Of a DNA stretch of 64,000 bases, positions 12,850 through 26,600 are shown in pieces. Both the position numbers and the translations under genes were made by a program. The DNA is taken from the NCBI GenBank assembly GCA_013399115.1, contig VXAA01002186.1:807097-871096 (forward strand), written 5' to 3'. The notes under the pieces were generated by a model that saw only the letters and a list, made by a program, of their open reading frames with translations, did no database searches and was not told where the DNA came from. The first letter of the stretch is position 1. Every line of letters begins with the position of its first letter. The stretch is from Anseranas semipalmata (lineage: Eukaryota; Chordata; Aves; Anseriformes; Anseranatidae).

Positions 12850-13800
12850 AGCGACTCCACGTGGGGCCAGATGAACACTACTCCGCGACAAGGAAGGAGA
12901 AAGCAGCCGGGCAGCCAGAGGCTGGGCGGTGAAGGCACAGGCATGGCACGCCTGCTGGGGCTGCGGCTCTACAGGCTCCTCAACATGGACGCCGCTCTCT
13001 GTGGTCAGCAGGGAGATCCTGCTCCCCTCTCCCTCGCTCCAGGCCATCCCCGTGTCTGAAGCGGGGAGGGGAGCAGGAAGGGGNGCTGTAACGCCAGGTC
13101 ATTGGAAACAGGCAGGTTTCTCGAGACCATCAGCACGATTTTGAGGATTCGCTGACATGCCTGTTAGCGAGGCTGTCACCCTGAAACAAGACTTTGAGGT
13201 GTTAGATGGGGTAAGATCTTTCAGACATCCTACAGGATGATTTTAGAAATTGGAGCACAACTTACAAATTCTGCCTGATGCCAGGTTTCAGGGTAAAACC
13301 TGTTCTATAACAACACAGGTTAACTCATAATGGGTTTTCTTATCTGACAGAAAAAGTCTTTATGTTCATCTCCCCAGATGGAAATACATCGTGTGGACAA
13401 CACTGGAACAGTTTTCTGAGACACTGACGTATGGATCCATCTCCTACTGGCAACCAGCTGGTAATCCTACACAGATTTCCTGGGTAGCTACCTAGTTTCC
13501 AAGAATTCTTGCTCATCTCTCACTAAACCAGCTGTACTCCCCCTTCAGCACCTTACTTACTCTACTTCCATCCCTCCAAAGTCCTTCTGCTTTCGTGTTG
13601 CCATAACCAACAAACCCATGCAAAGAACTCTCCCTCCATATCAGCCGCCCCCAGCTGCCAGCAGTAGGTTCTGCCCGCACCGCCCGGCAGCGCGCCGGCA
13701 CTCCCCTTCACTCCTGGGCACCTGCAGGGCAGCACCAGGGCAGCACCGTGCCGCCCGTGCCATTGCTGAAGGAGGAGCCACAGCAGAGCGATGCACAGAA
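12850..13800. other. GC-rich intronic patches in ADGRA3 intron 1
   Basis: Two GC-rich blocks (about 12,860-13,090 and 13,620-13,790) stand out from the surrounding AT-rich intron. The first contains repeated ctg/gct-rich sequence and several CpGs plus a single undetermined base at 13,085. The second contains clustered CpG and GCC/CGC motifs. ORFs exist on both strands but none resembles a protein I know, and no splice-flanked exon is evident. They could be an alternative promoter, an old GC-rich insertion or an intronic regulatory block; the sequence does not decide. Confidence 0.4.
13085..13085. other. Single undetermined base (N)
   Basis: An isolated n in a G-rich run (ggggngct), consistent with unresolved base calling in GC-rich sequence. 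Confidence 0.95.
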
Positions 13801-16800
13801 ACAGGAATTAATGGCTGGTAGAGCAAAACATGGTAGTTTTCACTGCTAAACAGCCACACAGTGAAATCCAAAGGTGAAAATAAAATTCTCACTTATTAAC
13901 TGTTAAAGATTTCGGATGTTTAACAGATGAATTATCTTTGATTTTACAACTTAGTATTTAAAATTCATTATTTCACCGCAGAAAGCAAAATATAATGAAA
14001 GCATACTTTAGTTATCTTCTCTGAAGTTCTTAAATTTAAAAGAATTTACCATTACTAATGAGAAGAAATGCTCAACTGGTTTTAATCTCCATGGATTAAC
14101 TACTTGTACAATGAAAGCACTTAAACCGTATAGATTTAAAAATTATAGAGACTATAGCAGTGAAGATAAAGACTAAATTAAGCAGTAATGACAAAGCTAT
14201 GAACTTGCAACGTATCTGGCCCATGCGAAGTGGGAACCACCAAATTCTGAAAAAATCTAATCTCGCATCTCCACACTTATTTTAAATTACAAAAATAACA
14301 TTTGAAACATGAACAAGCTGCAAGCAAAAAGGAATGAGACATGCAGTCGTTCTTTCTTCATCAATGCAGCAAAGTCTACTTATATTCCTTTAACTTTTAA
14401 ATGCAAAGTTCTATGATTTTGCAGACTTGCAGAACAAACAAAACCAAGCATACTACTGATCAATAAAGTCCACAATAAAAGGAGAAAAAAGTATTAGTCC
14501 TGAAGATGAAAATACCACTTCTTGAGGCTAAGCACTGCATAACACACTGAACATCTAATATTCACTTAAGTGTTAATGAACATATAAAGGGCATTGCTTA
14601 CAAGGATATCTTCATGGGGAATAAAAGATTCTGGGCAATTCTACATAAATATTTTAGCTCCAAAAATTAAAAAGTTGAATTGGCCTCATCACAAAATTTT
14701 AAATTTGCTCTGCAGAATTTTGTATAACTTACTTCTGTCTTCCTCCCTTATCTTTTTAACTCCACAGTAATCAATATGTAGCTCTCATTCAAAATCCGAG
14801 CCTCAGACCTGTAACAATTGCCTGCAGTTGTACGTATGATAAAAAAACATGTTTCTAATGACTTCCTTTATTTAATTAAAAGTATAATAACCTATTTTTG
14901 AAAGGCAGCTGAAACAATTCAAACACACCTGTATAAAAGAATCTCAAAAAAAATCAGTATGTATTGATACAATCATTATCGCATGAAGATTATTACCAAT
15001 TACAACCCACCATGTACGTTAAAGACATTGCTACACCACTAACAGCAAAACACTATGCAGAACTGACTGGGTGTCCCAGTGCACACCTAATAACATAACA
15101 ATAAAGCCTTCAGAAGTTCAGTAGTTATTTAGGTAGAAAAAAAAATACTACAAATTAGAAGTAAAAGCTGTTCAAATTGTGACCTTAGTTTTCTTGCAAT
15201 GCTGAAATATATATGTAAGCATACACAGTCATAAAAGTATATTGTATGTATTCAATATCCTACAATAATAACTCCACAATAATGAATCAGTGTTGAAACA
15301 TGGTATACAGCAAAGCTTTAATTTGATTTTGAATGTGGATTGCTATCTTCTCAACAAGGTAAAAGATGTACACAAAATGATAGGTAAATACTGAAGAGGT
15401 CTACTAGAGTACAAGCCTAACAGAAAATGAAACATCGCTAACAATTTTTACAGGTTGGAAGCCACTGGTAAAAAAGCCTGCACAAGTACTTGTGAATGAC
15501 TCAACTGTGGATATGACAATTCTCAAGTACTGTACTGTCTCTGTACTGCCATGTGTTCTTGAGGAAAAGATTTTGCACAGTCCATGTATCCACCAACTGA
15601 AGAAAATTTTAAGGTAAGTTTCCATGGGAGTTATTAGCCCTTTGTGTCTTCAAAAAATGTTACCATTCTCGAAGTTATTAGTACAGAGCACTTACAACAG
15701 TCCCAGATAGATTACTTCAACAAAAAAGGGATTAGCTGTCAAAAGTACCATTCAAATTAATAATGGAAACATACTTTAAAAGAAGAGGCAAACTTCCACA
15801 GAATATACTTACTATGCCTGTATTTCCTGTTTCAGTTTTTTTGGTAAAGGACACTTTTTTCTAACATATAATAAAGAAATGCTCAACTAAGTAAAGCAAA
15901 TGAAATCGAAACAGTTTAGCAAAGCATCAAATGATACCTTAAAAAAGAAATGAATATTAACAATTGTGGATATAAGTTGCTACATAATAACGATGTGCTT
16001 TATTTTTTTAAAACGTGAAGACTCCTTTTACTGCGAGTAGGAAAAAATTACTCATGTAACTACACACAATTAATGTGATTACAATGTCACCACACACTGT
16101 GATAGGAGTGACTCCTTGTGATACAAGTGACCTTTTGCTTTGAAAATCTGGGAGGTTAGGAATTTGTGTTACAAAAATGGAAAGGCTTTGAAAGTACCTG
16201 GAAGGTCAAATAAACATGCCTTTCAGTTGCTTAATGGATGCAGTTCAATATCATTATATTTGGGAGCAGGGTAAAAAAATGTGACATTTTAAGATGTCAA
16301 TCCAGCAATCCAGTTAGCCGTATCTTTGGACAGTTCCGAACACAAAGCCAGACTAATGTTCTGGCTTGTAAATACTAATGCTTGCAAGTGCAAACACTGA
16401 TACTCACATGTTCCTATCAGAGTACATGGGTAAGCAAAGTTGTTTGCAGACCAATAAGGCTCCTGTTTCAGAAACAAGTTCTTTACTGAACATGTATGCT
16501 TTTCCTCTGTTTATTTAGATTCCTATAGGATAACCTATATGTAACCAGTAACTAAAGTTCTCAACAACAAAAATTATGATTTCATTGGCTTGTCTGCAGT
16601 GGGATTACATGTTCTCTTTCACAGAAGAAGTTATGAGATCATCATTTGAGCTTGCATCAAAGAAACAACAGCAATGGTTATCTTATCTCAGACTTCTATT
16701 ACATGAGTCTAATGTGCTCCTTACTTAAATGTGAATCATGGTGATGACTTCAGTATCTACTGAAACACAGCAGACAAAAGCACAAAGTTGCATTCACCCA

Positions 16801-19800
16801 GTTATATTATCTTCACACCAAAAGCATCTCATCTGGCCGGTTAAACTACAAAGGTCAAAGCCATCTATGGATGTTCATGTAGGTACACCACCCTTCATTT
16901 GCTTCCCCATCGTTTTTTATTATATAAAGCTACAAAACAGTCAGTCCCTTCCTTAGCCATAACTAAAGGTCAAATTCCATAGTGAATTTGAGCAACTGCT
17001 TAGTACAGTACTAGCTAATTCTAATTAGATTCTAAAGGAATCTCAGTTTACAGTACAGCCTTAAATCCTAAACATTACTTACTCTCCTGTACACACCTCT
17101 CCATACGTTAATACTCTTTCAGTGTTTGCTTTCCTTCTTCAACCATAAAGCAAACTTACTTTGCCCTTTATTAATTGAAATCAAGTTAGTATATTTTTCC
17201 TGGATTGAAATTAAAGATTCTAACCAATCATAATTAGCACTGACCTAAATTACAAAAGCAATGAAAGCTTTTGTAAACAAATGCCAAGCATTTCATAACG
17301 TAAGTGACCTTGCCTAACTTACCAATACCATTATTAACCACCAACTACAATAGTATGCAAGAATAAGAGCCTGGCCAGCATCCTCAGATGCTACTCAAGT
17401 ATCCTTATTTCCACTGTTTTTCTTCTTTCCTCACTTTTTAGTGAGTTGTAACCTCAAAAATGTTTCAGTGAAGGAAAAATAGAGGTATACAGCAGCTCAT
17501 CTATTGAACATCTAAGAGTTTGACCAGTGATGAAGATGAAATCAGGATTTCCAAGAATATAATCTCTAAATTTGTGTCCTTCCTAGCTCACTCCCAGAAA
17601 CATAATAAATCATTTCATATAAAACTACATGGAAGTCTTCATATTTAAAATTGCTTTATGCAAAACAAGGGCCAACATAAAAGAAAATTAACTGAATTAA
17701 AACGCAGCAGATCTACACAACAGTAATCTATTTTCAGCTACTTATCTCTACAGCAATCCACTAATCCAAAAAGCTATAACAAAACTAGTACTTATCTTAA
17801 TAGAAGAATCCCACAAGAATCAAGATAACTTAGGGCAGCTTGACTCTAATCAGACAACCTTCCACTACCCACCAAGTGTTGCAGTTCCAAGCATCAACTT
17901 GGAGGAAAACAAGAAAAAAAAAAGTAATTTTGGCACACAATTAGGTAACAATTAACCCAGCCACTACTAATCAACATGTTAGTGAAATGGCACATGGCAA
18001 CCCACCTCATAAATCACCAAAATCTTATAACCAGGTTAATACTGATTCAGTAAAAATGATCTCAGAGGTATGGAAAGTCATGCCTCAGAAGTGAACAAAC
18101 TTGAAAGATCTGAAACCACAACAGTTACTGTGTCCACTCTCTTAGAAAAAGCAGGAGCACTAGTTTAATAATCTTTGTCTTACATATAAGTATAATTTCC
18201 AAGTGTGCGTTCACATTGATTGTATCAACATAGTTATGATAGTTACTAAAGAAAACAATAGAAAACCTTGTTTCTTGCTAAGTCTATTAAAAAGTTTAAG
18301 AGTATTTTAAGGGAAAAAATATAAATGTTTCAGAAGTTATCATAAACTTCAAAGGCCAGTTAAAAGTGAAAGCAACTAATTACTGTATGTAGATATGCTC
18401 TAGATACACTCTAGATAATGAAGGAGTATGAAGAATCAAGATGAAAGATGAGCCATTCTTCCAAATTCTTCTGTCGCTACAATTATGAACAAAGGTCCAT
18501 TCACAGCAAGGCTGCTGTATTTGATATCTGCTTGTCTTTCACAGCAATCACAGCTGTGACTCTGAACTTTCTGAATCAAAAGATCCCCACTGCCAACTTC
18601 AGCATATCACCCAGATTAACCCAAACTTTTATCATTTTTTTTTGTGGATAAAGCTATATTTTTAACAGCTAATCAGCTGCAAAGCACTTATAGCTAACAG
18701 ACTAAAATGAATTTGTTGATCGAACAGCTGTCACCTTTCACTTTTTGCTTTTTCTTCCTACTTCAGAAACTTCACACATCAGTGTTTCTGGTCACTTCTC
18801 ACAGGTCATTTAGAAATATTCTCTGAGCCCTTGCACGTTGATAAGCTGAGAACAACTATTTTGGCCTTAATCACCTCCCTTTTTTGTTTTTCCCCTTTCT
18901 CATAGGTCCAGATACACGCAGCTGGTGTACACTTCTCACTGTAACTTCCCAAAGAAGCCCTTCCTTCATGTTTCAGTGCTAAGTTCACAAGACAAGTCAA
19001 ATTGTTGTTCTCATAACAGAACTATATTCAACACAGATTATTTGTAGATCTTTCAAATCTGTGATTTCCACTCAAATAAGTATCTTGAGCTAGTTCCCAT
19101 AACAGTTTCTTTTCATCAACTTTCTTGCATGCTACTTTGTTGCACCTGAGTCTCCCCACACTAGCAGGGGCTCCCTAAAAAAATCAACACAGGTTCAACT
19201 TTTTGGGCCATCCACTGCTGAAATTCAGTGTTGCTGCATAGCTTCTTTGCTAGAGAGACTGGTTAATGTCTCAGGAAGAAGAGAAAAACAACTTGCAAAT
19301 CCTTCGTTTACATGTGCATGCTCATGTTTAAATGAAGAGCAATACATTTCTTATTTTGGAATAAGCTGCACATCCTGTTTGGAACTTGTTATTCGAATGG
19401 ATGAGCCAGGATTAAGTCCACATAAAAATAACACACCTACTGTTCCCTGAAAATAAACTGACATTCTCCAAAGAAACAAAGTGAGTCCCTTTGGCTGCTT
19501 TACGATGTTTGTTACCGCCAAACTTCTCGCCTGCCACGCCACGAGCGGCTCACGCTCTCTGCTCACACTCGGCGGATATAGCTATCTCAAAATACGGTAC
19601 TCCCAGGCTGCGTTTCTCCTGAAAGTTCAAAATAAATAAATAAAATAGAGATCACTGGAGAAGTTTAAAGGCGACTCTACGCAGGATAAAGCGGCGCCTG
19701 AGCGTCCATGCAGCCCCGATGTGAACCCCTCTGACGGAGAGCCACCCCCGGCACGAAGACGGGCGGGCGGCGGCGCGGTGCTTAACGGGCCGCTCCCCCC

Positions 19801-19839
19801 CCGCCTCCCCAGTCGCCATCCCCAGCCGCCCGTACTCAC

Positions 19840-20069
19840 AGCGTGACCGTCCGGTTGGGCAGCGCCTCGGCAGGCAGGACCCGAGCGAGCTCCAGGTTGC
19901 TGCACACCACCTTCACCTCCACGGGGCCGCCGGCCGCCGCTTTGCCGGCGCTCTTGGGGCGGCCGTCGTACTTACAGCCCGGGGGCAGCGCGGTGCCGCC
20001 GCCGCCCCCCAGCGCCGCCAGGAGCAGGAGCGCGGCCAGGAGCCGTGCCGGGCGGCGGCGGCGGCAGGG
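19840..20069 (-). CDS. ADGRA3: ADGRA3 exon 1: signal peptide and start of ectodomain (5' end in gap)
   Basis: On the minus strand this gives a basic stretch (CRRRRPAR), a leucine/alanine-rich hydrophobic core (LLAALLLLAALGGGGG), then TALPPGCKYDGRP and, 14 residues on, VEVKVVCSNLELARVLPAEA followed by LPNRTVTL. This matches the N-terminus of vertebrate GPR125/ADGRA3 (signal peptide, G-C-K-x-D-G-R-P motif, K-V-V-C-S-x-L-E-L, P-N-R-T-V-T-L). The exon ends CT|GTGAGT, in phase with exon 2 at 4,721. The Cys residues and the glycosylation-type NRT are conserved. The start codon is not visible: the frame is open into the 250-N gap at 20,070. The product is a plasma-membrane adhesion GPCR, in vertebrates linked to Wnt/planar-polarity signalling. 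The gene continues left beyond the window. Confidence 0.93.
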
Positions 20070-20319
20070 NNNNNNNNNNNNNNNNNNNNNNNNNNNNNNN
20101 NNNNNNNNNNNNNNNNNNNNNNNNNNNNNNNNNNNNNNNNNNNNNNNNNNNNNNNNNNNNNNNNNNNNNNNNNNNNNNNNNNNNNNNNNNNNNNNNNNNN
20201 NNNNNNNNNNNNNNNNNNNNNNNNNNNNNNNNNNNNNNNNNNNNNNNNNNNNNNNNNNNNNNNNNNNNNNNNNNNNNNNNNNNNNNNNNNNNNNNNNNNN
20301 NNNNNNNNNNNNNNNNNNN
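20070..20319. other. Assembly gap (250 N)
   Basis: A run of 250 undetermined bases inside the GC-rich promoter and first exon of ADGRA3. It hides the initiator codon and probably the 5' UTR. Open frames reported across it are artefacts. The sequence resumes with ggcagggagctgctgctgct, similar in style to the left edge ggcggcggcggcagg, so a GC triplet repeat may lie inside. Confidence 0.98.
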
Positions 20320-22172
20320 GGCAGGGAGCTGCTGCTGCTCCCCGGTGGAGAGGGGCGAGCGGTGCCTCCTACCGGGCGGGAGGTTCCCGCCGGGGAGGGG
20401 TGAGGGGGTGCCGAGAAGCACCCTCCCGAAGGGGAGGCGCCGGCCCGTTTGCCGCCGTGTCACTGCAGGGTCTCCGGCAGCACCGCCAGCCGTCGGGGCC
20501 ATCCCTCCGGGAGCTCCCTGTCCAGGCGAGTGCCCCTTCCCTGCCAGCCGGTGCCTCGGGGCCCCCAGCTCTCTGTGGGACGCTGGTGCTTCGTGGGCCC
20601 TGTTCTCTCGTAGCCCAGTTTGATTTGGCTGTGCTCTGCCTCTGTGCCTCATCTCTCATACCCTGCTCTGAATCCTTGGTCTTCCAGAAGGGGCTGTTTC
20701 CACTCATGCTTCATGGGAAAATGATAATCCTGTGCCTACGTGCTAAATGGCCTTAGGTACCATGAAGTCAGGTATCTTGCACTCTCAGACATTTGTCTTC
20801 AAATCATTCCTGTAAATATGAGGTAACTGTTATGCCCACTTTATAGCCAAAGAGCCAAAGGATGGAAAAAGTCATTTCAATATCATCAATCTCTAATGTT
20901 GAGGGAAAAAAAAAAACAATCTTACTACCATGTGTGTTTTCATTGTACTCATGGGACTGCTTTTCTGGGTGTCGTTAGGTCATATTTTCACTTTTCTAAG
21001 CAACCAGGCCAGCCAGGCCCAAACGCTTTTGTGTCACTGACAGTTGAAATTCTCAATACGTTCTTTGCTTCCAGTATGTGTGAGGCTAATAAAATAACTG
21101 TTACCTAACTTGCAATCAAATTATATGAACTGGTAGCACCTACTTTAAGAAACTTTCCAGAAGCTATAGGAAGTTGTTGGTTCCTAACCAAGAACTCACA
21201 AAGCCCCATCCTTACAGAAGAGCGCTGGCAAGAAACACCCTTCAGAATACCTATTATTACACAGAAATGCAATACTGGGTATTGGCAATAACAGCTGCCA
21301 AAATGAGGCTAACAAAATCTTTAACATACAGTTTCCTTGAAATAATGTGGAATACCTCAGGTTGCAGCCTAGTTTTAAATGTAACCTAATAAAAGGTACA
21401 GGTAAACATTTAGAATTGTGGATTGTGGCAAGTGGAACAAGGTTTCAATAACAGCATCACAATTACTTGGGCATGTTGTAGATACTCTTTACCTACCATG
21501 CACTTTACCTACCATCATGTTTTCTCTCCTCAGTTGTAGGGCCTCATACAAATCAAAATGGAGCCTCTCCCACTTAATGAAATTGTTGACCAGAGTACAA
21601 AGAGGCCATAGTTCCTTGAACTTTAATATTAGTCACTGAGTCACTCAGCAGGACCAGCCTGATTTGGATGAGATGCGAGGCCACAATTATACTTAACCTA
21701 AATTAGGTCAGGACACGAAATACAAAATTGACAGTGTCTGTACTCTTATATTGCTATTGTGCCAACCATAAGAAAATATTAGCATACAGCTCAGCAGTGT
21801 AAAGTTAATTCTTCAGTTTGGGGCTTTGTTTTAAACAAATTCAAACTGGAGAGTGAATTTGTATTGGATCAGTTCTTTGCATCATGGAGCCCCATTATTT
21901 TTGATCAGGCACCAGGAGTTTTAAAGCTGGATTTACTGTATCAAAACATGGCCCAAGATAACTTTTCTCCTCAGAAGAGTGCTGGCTTAAACAGCTCTTC
22001 ATGTTTTCTACTTTCTTCCCATAACCTTCAGCTATGTCAGTTCCATGATGTCGTTCACTGCACAACTACATTAAAAGTTTGTGGTTGGTGAAGCACAACA
22101 TGTGAAGATCAACATGGAGACAGGGCATAGAGCTGCCTGTTCTGGCAGATTAAGTCAGTTCAAACCATTGCT

Positions 22173-22217
22173 ACCACCAGAATTTGTACCACCAGAATTG
22201 GTACGACCAGAATTTTG
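22173..22217. repeat. Three tandem copies of a 15-bp unit
   Basis: Units accaccagaatttgt, accaccagaattggt and acgaccagaattttg follow each other directly. The plus-strand frame would encode a five-residue repeat (PPEFV/PPELV/RPEFW), but there is no supporting gene structure, so this is taken as a short minisatellite. Confidence 0.75.
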
Positions 22218-23620
22218 GCTTAGCATCACCACAGTTTTCAGTGTTGCTAATCAAGATTGCACTTCAATGCTACTGAAGGGAACATTCCCATTTTTTTCTG
22301 CAGCTACTTGTTCCTATCCCTTGCCTTGCATTTGTGGTAATGCATTGTTTAGACCACATTAGTCTCCAGTTGTATCAGTGAGGTGGTCTGCATGGTCACA
22401 TAATGACCATGTAGAGGTGATGACAGAGGTGGTGATGAGGAACTGTTTCTTCTGCTGACTGCAATCATAGACCATTTCAACTCTTGATTTTCCCATAATC
22501 CTGGAGAGACAAATTCTCACCACTACTTTTCATATTAATGTCCTGCCTACTTCCATTCCTTTTAATTTATAGATTCACATGTGTTACTTGACTTTGATGT
22601 TTCTCAGCAATCTGCTCTGTTCTTACCACTCCGCTGAGATCACGCCTACTAAGATCTCTAACTATGGACCCCAGTTGCAAAGCTCCTACCATTTTAAATG
22701 ATGCCTCTGTTTAAACTGGTACTATTGAAACCTTGAAGTGATGTTGTCTGTTGATTTTTATTCTGTTGCCTTCTCTTAGTTACTCTGCTTTCTGCAATGA
22801 ATCTAATTCCAAAGCCTATTGTTCCTCACCTGTTTTCAAAAGGCCTGAAGGCATTAAGCAAAAGGTTGTTCTTGAAGGCTTGTGCTTTTACCCTCATCTT
22901 TCTTCCTTCGTGCAAGTACTGCTACTTCCATTTTGTGCTAAAATTTGAAAAAGTATTTTTTTACATTGACTTTTAATCCCAAACATATGTCCCACAGGAG
23001 TCCCTTAACATTTTTTAAGTTGTTGTTTTTTGTTTGTTTGCTCTTTTGAACTGTAATATACTTTTGTCAATTTTATTAGATCACTACCTGTATTGTAGTT
23101 GTGGTGGTCTAAGGATATGAGGATGAAGTTGCATTCTGCAGCTGCTTCAAAAAACAGAAAGTCCTGTTCCTCCTAGATTTCCCACAACTCCTCTACCTTT
23201 CAGGTTATATACCCTGTCTCTTGGTCTATCTGTGGTAGTAATCTGATTGTACAGTAAACCAATTCAACTCAACAACTAACCTACCTCCCCCCCCCTTTTT
23301 TTTTCAGTGTTCTGCCAGGTTATGGAGTTGAATCAGTTCAGCGAAGGACCAAAAGAGCTCCAGAGCTGGAACAGAGCAAGAACACTAGCAAAAGGAGTGC
23401 AACCTTCTGCCTTGGCAGCAAAGTAAGCCAGAATATATAACTTCAAGAAAGACAAGATCTGTAGGGGGAGGCAATATCTGTTATTATAGTAGCTGGTATA
23501 GCTGCAAAAAAGAAGGCAAGCTGTACCCGAAACTTACAGGATATAGTTGGAATAGCAACTACTCAAAAAGATTATCTCTTTCTGCAATTTCTTGCTTCTT
23601 TTTCTTAAACACTGAATTGA

Positions 23621-23650
23621 AAAAAAAAAAGAAAGAAAGAAAGAAAAAAA
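23621..23650. repeat. Purine microsatellite (gaaa)n
   Basis: Repeated gaaa units embedded in poly-A, in intergenic DNA. Confidence 0.8.
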
Positions 23651-26600
23651 CCCTGACCTTTCTTTCCCTCAGTCCCATCATTCTCTGTCAGTGTTGGTAA
23701 TTGTGGTGGTGCTGGTAATGCTTTACTTGAGGTGAGACTTGAATTTTTTTCAATATGTTTTGCTTCCAGATTGCAAACAAGTATCCTTTGTCCTTTTTTG
23801 TTGTTTTCATTCCCTTCATAGAATTTACCACTAATACATTCAATTTTGAAAATGAATGTTTCCTCTGTTCATTCTAGTCTACTAATTACAACCTTTTTGT
23901 ATCCAAGAAATTAGGAAGAAGGGGGTGGGAAATAGGGGAGGGTGACAGAAATTCTTATCAATGTTTATGTGTAAACAAAGATAGTTTTGGCAGGACTTCA
24001 AATCCTTCATGTGTCCTCAGGGCAGAGAGATAAATAGAAGCTCTTAAGCGATTTTTTGTCTGTCTTTCATTCTGATTCTTTACTTTGCTTACTCCTGTCC
24101 ATTGCTTTTATCAGTTCAGATTTCACATCCCTGCACATTTTTCTGGCCTATCATCACCTTCGCCAAAATGATTGTTCCCTAATTTTCCTCACAAGGGTCC
24201 CTCATACTGCCCCTACTTTTCACTGCCATGGAATCTTCTACCTACCGCATTTCATCTCTTTCCTTAATGGATTGGGACATATGTTTTGTTTGCTACAGCA
24301 ATCACCAAGGAAGAGGAAGCATTTGGTTGCTCTTAGCTATGTCTGCAATACTGTGGTTATTTGCTATTCCAAGTAGACAGAGGTGATGATAACTGCTGGC
24401 ACATGCTGGCTTGCTATTAACCACTAAATCCAAGCAGGCACAGAGTCACCTTTATACAAGTACATCCTACACAACTGTACATTGTAGTATTACATCCCTG
24501 CCTCTGTCAGTTCACTTAGGCCAGCTCTGTTGTTGCTTGTGACAAACACAGGCATTCCCAGATGTGTAGCTGATGTTTGTCATGTTGGACTCAACAGACT
24601 TGGACACTGCGGCGTTCAAGGGTCAGAGATCTTCAGTGTCAGTAGTATAACTGGGTGAAATATAGCTTTTAGACTCAGGTGGGAAAACTGAGGAGAAATA
24701 CGATTTCCCTTTACCTGGTTGTTCCTTTAAGTAGACGTGAGTATTTCAAGAATGCTTTGGCAGAACCCCAAATGTTAGTTGGCTTAGTTTGTGAACTTCT
24801 TATGGAAAACTTTTTGGAAATGCTTAAAAGGAGACTGCTCTCAAAGCTGTTTATTTAGTCTGTAGTTTTGGTTTTCAATAAATCCCAAATTAAGCCAGAA
24901 CTGGACAGTGAAATTTTGTATGTTAAAAACTGGTGAAATGTCACCAGATTCACTTCTGCAGAAAGAACAGGCAGGCCCTGAAGATTTTCATGCTTGATTT
25001 TTCTTTGCCTTGAGCAAAGAAAAAAAAAAAGTACCATGTGGATTCAGCAGACTCATGCAGGGATCTCATTCCTCCTCTGCTATTATAGTCTGTAATTGTA
25101 GGTGGAACACTGACAATGAAGTACAGTCTCATTGCTAAATTTTTGAAAGCAATGTACACTGCAAAGAAACATGTAAAAGTATTGTGCCAGGTATATTTTT
25201 GACATGCAATCCAATCACCACTTTTTCAGTATTTGGCCTCCAAATAAATGTTTCATATAACTTTGAAACCTCTTGGCTTTCTATTTTTCTGATGTGAATT
25301 TTCAATAAAATAAAAATAAAGTTACAGAAATATATATCCGCATGGAAGAGGAAGAGGTAAATACAGTTCTTATAAAACCTTGCATTAAAAATTTTGCTAA
25401 AATAAGTAACTGTCACTTTAACTGCTTCTGAAAAGATTGGCATTGGTTAGGCACATTACTTACAGGCTTCCGAGCAATAAGCTACTAATAAAAATGGAAA
25501 TAAAATAGTTTTCCTTCTAGTCCTTGCAATACTTTGTTAAATACTCTAATAGACGTTAAAATGTAAGTAGGATCTAAAGACACAGATTTTGGGGGAAAAA
25601 AATTAGCAGGAAAAATACAAGCTGAACTACTTCATTACTAACACATCAGTGTTTATGGCTGAAGAGAAGGAAATGGTATTCCAAGATGGTAGTGATTATG
25701 TCTAGCCAGATAGATGGGGAGTTGCGCTGTTGTGTGAACAACGCATATGAAAGAAAAGCTGTCTGATGCTTAAGCATTCAAATGGTTCAGAAGTTAAACT
25801 TCCTTAACATGAATACTTTGAAGAATTTCCTGCGTTCCCAAATCTTATCACCTTAGATTTTACAGAACATTAACTCTAGAAAAGTCCCAATTTTATTGGC
25901 TGCGTAATGGTGCCTGAAGCAAGAGATTCTCTTTCTCTTCCCCTGCAAAGTGCCTCACATTGAGGCAGAAAATGAAGAAAAAAAAGAAAAGGGGGAAAGG
26001 CTAATACGGTAGTTGAAATTAAACAGGCTACACTGGCCAGAGGCAAGTGACTGCAGAGTACCACACTGACATGGGACTATAGCTCAGACAATGTCGTACA
26101 TCTGGGCTCAGTGGTGTACCAGTGCACCTGCATCCAGCTGATGGAGCAGGAGTTTACAGGCATGTTGATGGCAACAAGTACCATGTTGCTCTTGAGACAG
26201 AGGCTGGGTTCTTCTTGTTGTCAAGTAACCAAGATGCATCTACACCCTATATGCTATAAAGACCCACAGCACAGCCAGTACCATGCAGAGATGCAAAAAA
26301 ACAGTGAGTGGATAGGAGATGCAATGTGTCTTACCATGCTACTCCTGAACTCAACCCATACCTTTCAGCAGGTGGAGCCACAGCAGTAGGTTATAGCATG
26401 CCTGTCTGGTTGCAGAGCTAGCGCTCCTGTCATTAGAGAAGTGATCTTTGTGCCACCCTCAATTACATTAAAAACATTGTCTGAGAAATCTGTAGTAAGA
26501 CTCGTAGTGGTCTTTCATCCTAGTTCATGTTATCCGTAGGATTACTTTTACTTCTGGTAAGCAACCACAAGCCATAAAAAATGAAGCAATAGGAACCATT

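Larger units (their letters stand above)
4793..19839 (-). other. ADGRA3: ADGRA3 intron 1, about 15 kb
   Basis: Sequence between exon 1 (donor CT|GTGAGT, complement ending at 19,839) and exon 2. It holds two nested or adjacent CR1 copies, a long fossil LINE at 5.8-7.25 kb, a C22-A18 homopolymer junction at 10.45 kb, two GC-rich patches at 12.86-13.8 kb, and otherwise AT-rich non-coding DNA. From 7,300 to 12,800 and from 13,900 to 19,600 I see no exon, RNA gene or recognisable transposon apart from the homopolymers. Enhancers may be present but cannot be called from one sequence. Confidence 0.8.
19700..20640 (-). promoter_or_regulatory. ADGRA3: CpG-rich promoter block of ADGRA3
   Basis: Dense CpG and GC-rich sequence spans exon 1, the assembly gap and the region upstream of the minus-strand gene, and falls back to AT-rich sequence by about 20,700. 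This is the usual CpG-island promoter form of a broadly expressed vertebrate gene. No TATA box is placed with confidence. The initiator codon and 5' UTR should lie in or just beyond the gap. Short direct repeats of the form ggcgggaggttcccgccgggg (imperfect palindrome near 20,376-20,396) are visible upstream. Confidence 0.75.

Noticed and set aside
19972..20652. Long ORFs on both strands across the promoter of ADGRA3
   Set aside because: They exist only because N codons in the gap do not break the frame; GC-rich sequence is poor in stops. The real exon 1 frame is the one ending in PNRTVTL.
26070..26400. tRNA-like 'tatagctcag' box and an overlapping 92-codon ORF
   Set aside because: No T-loop/B-box at the right spacing and no cloverleaf; the ORF has no recognised domain, though a second frame (KYHVALETEAGFFLLSSN) also looks protein-like.
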